64,000 nt of DNA from Azonexus sp. (GTDB lineage: Bacteria > Pseudomonadota > Gammaproteobacteria > Burkholderiales > Rhodocyclaceae). A model generated the notes under the pieces. The model made no database searches. It was not told where the DNA came from and worked only from the letters and a program-made list of their open reading frames with translations. Every line of letters begins with the position of its first letter. Positions within the stretch are counted from its first letter, which is position 1. Shown in pieces: positions 62,140-64,000 of this stretch. The stretch is taken from assembly GCA_030696345.1 (NCBI GenBank), contig JAUYSK010000019.1:124001-188000 (forward strand), written 5' to 3'. Position numbers and translations under genes: made by a program.

Positions 62140-62718
62140 ATGCAAAAACTGAGCAAACTCACCGCCGCTCTCATCCTCGCCGCCGTAGCAGCCAGCCCTG
62201 CACTGGCTGCCCCGGAAACCTACGTTGCCGACAGCACCCACACTTTTTCGCGCTTCTCGTACAGCCACTTCGGCTACTCGACCCAGCTCTCCCGCTTCAA
62301 CAAGAACAGCGGCAAGGTCGTTTTCGACAAGGTCGCCAAGACCGGTGCGGTCGACATCGTGATCGACACCAAATCCGTCGATACCGGCGCCGACACTTTC
62401 AACGAGCACATCCAGGGTGAGGATTTCCTCGACACCGCCAAGTACCCGACCGCCACCTTCAAGTCCACCAAGGTCATCTTCGAAGGCGACAAGCCGGCCA
62501 AGATCGAAGGCAACCTGACGCTGAAGGGCGTGACCAAGCCAGTAACCCTGACCGTCACCTCCTTCCAGGCCATGCCGCACCCGATGCTGAAGAAGGACGC
62601 GATCGGCGCCAACGCCTTCACGGTGGTCAAGCGTTCCGAGTTCAACGCCGGCAAATACGCCCCTTACGTTGGCGACGAAGTGCGCATCGACATCGCCATC
62701 GAAGCGATCAAGGAATAA
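62140..62718 (+). CDS. YceI family periplasmic protein (second copy)
   Basis: Signal peptide; ETYVADSTHTFSRFSYSHFGYSTQLSRFNKNSGKVVFD...FKSTKVIFEGDKPAKIEGNLTLKGVTKPVTLTV. Confidence 0.94.
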   Translation: MQKLSKLTAALILAAVAASPALAAPETYVADSTHTFSRFSYSHFGYSTQLSRFNKNSGKVVFDKVAKTGAVDIVIDTKSVDTGADTFNEHIQGEDFLDTAKYPTATFKSTKVIFEGDKPAKIEGNLTLKGVTKPVTLTVTSFQAMPHPMLKKDAIGANAFTVVKRSEFNAGKYAPYVGDEVRIDIAIEAIKE

Positions 62719-62738
62719 GCGGAACCAGCGCTCTCTAC

Positions 62739-62766
62739 GCCGTCCGGAATCCGGGCGGCTTTTTTC
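62739..62766 (+). terminator. Rho-independent terminator after yceI
   Basis: GCCGTCCGG-AAT-CCGGGCGGCTTTTTT. Confidence 0.88.
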
Positions 62767-62833
62767 TCGTCAATACCGTTTTTGAAACGGCGGTCAGGTG
62801 GATTTCTGCTGCGGAAGAAATCCTAGCCGTTAC

Positions 62834-63526
62834 TTACAGACGCTCACGCAGCCGATCAATATTCGAAATATCAATTCGACGGCCATTCACCCTGATGAGC
62901 CCGCTGGCTTGCAATTCCATCAGCAGTCGAGAGAAGTGTTCGGGGCTCAGATTCAAACGGGAGGCCAAAACGCCTTTGGTCGTCGGCAGGGTAACGCTGA
63001 CATTGACGCGACCTGCCTCACTTTCCATTACTTGGTCCAGAAGATAACGGACCGTTCTTTGTGTGCCAGAAAGTAGCGTCAGTGACTCTACTGCCTCCAT
63101 CATCTGCTGCGTGCGGCTCGCCAGGATTTCCATCATCTTCTTGGCCAGATTCTGGTTTTGCAGCATTTCCTCGAAGATTCCATCGGCAGAAACCTTGAGC
63201 AATATCGCATCACACAGCGCTTCTGCTGAAATGCCATAGGGCCTGCCTGAAAACAGGGCAGCCTCGCCGCAGCAATCTCCTTGTTCGAGAATGTCGCAAA
63301 CCTTCTCGTTGCCGTCCGATGAGCTGAAATACCGCTTCACCTGCCCGGCAAGGACGATGAACAGACCGATAAACGACTGCCCCTCGCGAAAAACGACAGC
63401 ACCTTTCCGGAAATGAACCTCCTGCGTGTGTCGCGCAACCCTCGCGAGCGAAGCCTCGTCCAAGGCACAAAACAACGGCGTCTGAAGCAGACGGACCTGG
63501 GGCTTGAAGTTGTGGTTGCCGTGCAT
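62834..63526 (-). CDS. Crp/Fnr family transcriptional regulator
   Basis: cNMP-like domain FRKGAVVFREGQSFIGLFIVLAGQVKRYFSS; C-terminal HTH TTKGVLASRLNLSPEHFSRLLMELQASGLI. Confidence 0.93.
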   Translation of the reverse strand: MHGNHNFKPQVRLLQTPLFCALDEASLARVARHTQEVHFRKGAVVFREGQSFIGLFIVLAGQVKRYFSSSDGNEKVCDILEQGDCCGEAALFSGRPYGISAEALCDAILLKVSADGIFEEMLQNQNLAKKMMEILASRTQQMMEAVESLTLLSGTQRTVRYLLDQVMESEAGRVNVSVTLPTTKGVLASRLNLSPEHFSRLLMELQASGLIRVNGRRIDISNIDRLRERL

Positions 63527-63691
63527 GTCTCACCGCTTAAAACTCAATGCCACCGAGGTTCACATCATTGTGGGCCGTAGGCAATCCGCCTTTGGACCTA
63601 GCCTCGCCCCCACTTGGCTATTTGTGCATAATCCTTTGTAACTATATGAGCGACTTGCTTTAGTCTTGCTTCAACTTCCGGGAGAACCTGT

Positions 63692-64000
63692 ATGCGAGAC
63701 CATCAAACCATCAGTGTCGAAACTCATCTGTCGCATGTGCCGCTGTTTGAAGGCTTGCACGCTGATGAGATTGCCCTTATTGCCAAGGGCACGAGGGAAA
63801 TCCACGCGAAAAAGGGCGAGGTTCTGTTTCACCGGGGAGATGCCTGTACCGGCTTCCATGTCATGGTATATGGACAGGTAAAGCTGGTTTTCAGCTCTTC
63901 CCAGGGAACCGAGAAAGTCGTTGAGGTTATTCGAGAGGGGCAAAGTTTCGGGGAGGCTCTCATGTTTCTTGAGAAGCCTTATATCGTTTCTGCCCATGCA
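63692..64000 (+). CDS. Crp/Fnr family regulator (truncated at right edge)
   Basis: MRDHQTISVETHLSHVPLFEGLHADEIALIAKGTREIHAKKGEVLFHRGDACTGFHVMVYGQVKLVFSS...; runs off the window. Confidence 0.85.
   Translation, partial: MRDHQTISVETHLSHVPLFEGLHADEIALIAKGTREIHAKKGEVLFHRGDACTGFHVMVYGQVKLVFSSSQGTEKVVEVIREGQSFGEALMFLEKPYIVSAHA

Overview
The window looks like chromosomal DNA of a Rhodocyclaceae-like betaproteobacterium (Dechloromonas/Azonexus-like; inferred from gene content and protein sequence by eye, not by search). It is gene-dense, with no CRISPR array, IS element or prophage that I could recognise. Main blocks, left to right: (1) an acetate module on the minus strand: acs, a CbrX-like small membrane protein, a CrbS/CbrA-type Na+/solute symporter-histidine kinase, a single-domain response regulator, and a PAS/kinase-like protein that enters a DnaQ exonuclease domain at the window edge; (2) fumarase and a response regulator with a degenerate GGDEF domain; (3) ilvBN preceded by an un-annotated Val-rich leader peptide and attenuator terminator; (4) menB-menC; (5) phaR / phaB-phaB-phaC; (6) a tightly overlapping putative photoreceptor operon: a MerR-B12 (CarH/LitR-like) regulator, a heme oxygenase and a bacteriophytochrome-GGDEF-EAL; (7) pgeF-rluD / bamD, a Ser/Thr kinase-HDOD-GAF fusion, rmuC and a DUF748 giant; (8) signalling and housekeeping genes (gloB, rnhA, dnaQ, M18 peptidase); (9) a 10.6 kb segment between tRNA-Val and tRNA-Thr carrying a NhaR-like LysR regulator, purEK, hpf, a Bax-inhibitor protein, sbtA-sbtB-DUF6671, a cation P-type ATPase, usp and a CBS protein, with a 17-bp motif repeated upstream of purE and hpf; (10) a mod operon with a NifX-like gene inside it; (11) cytochrome b561/YceI genes and a divergent Crp/Fnr pair. 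The strongest observations not in the ORF track are the ilvB leader/attenuator, the overlapping dual-photoreceptor operon with a complete Wx9EH B12 motif, and the repeated motif in the tRNA-bounded segment.
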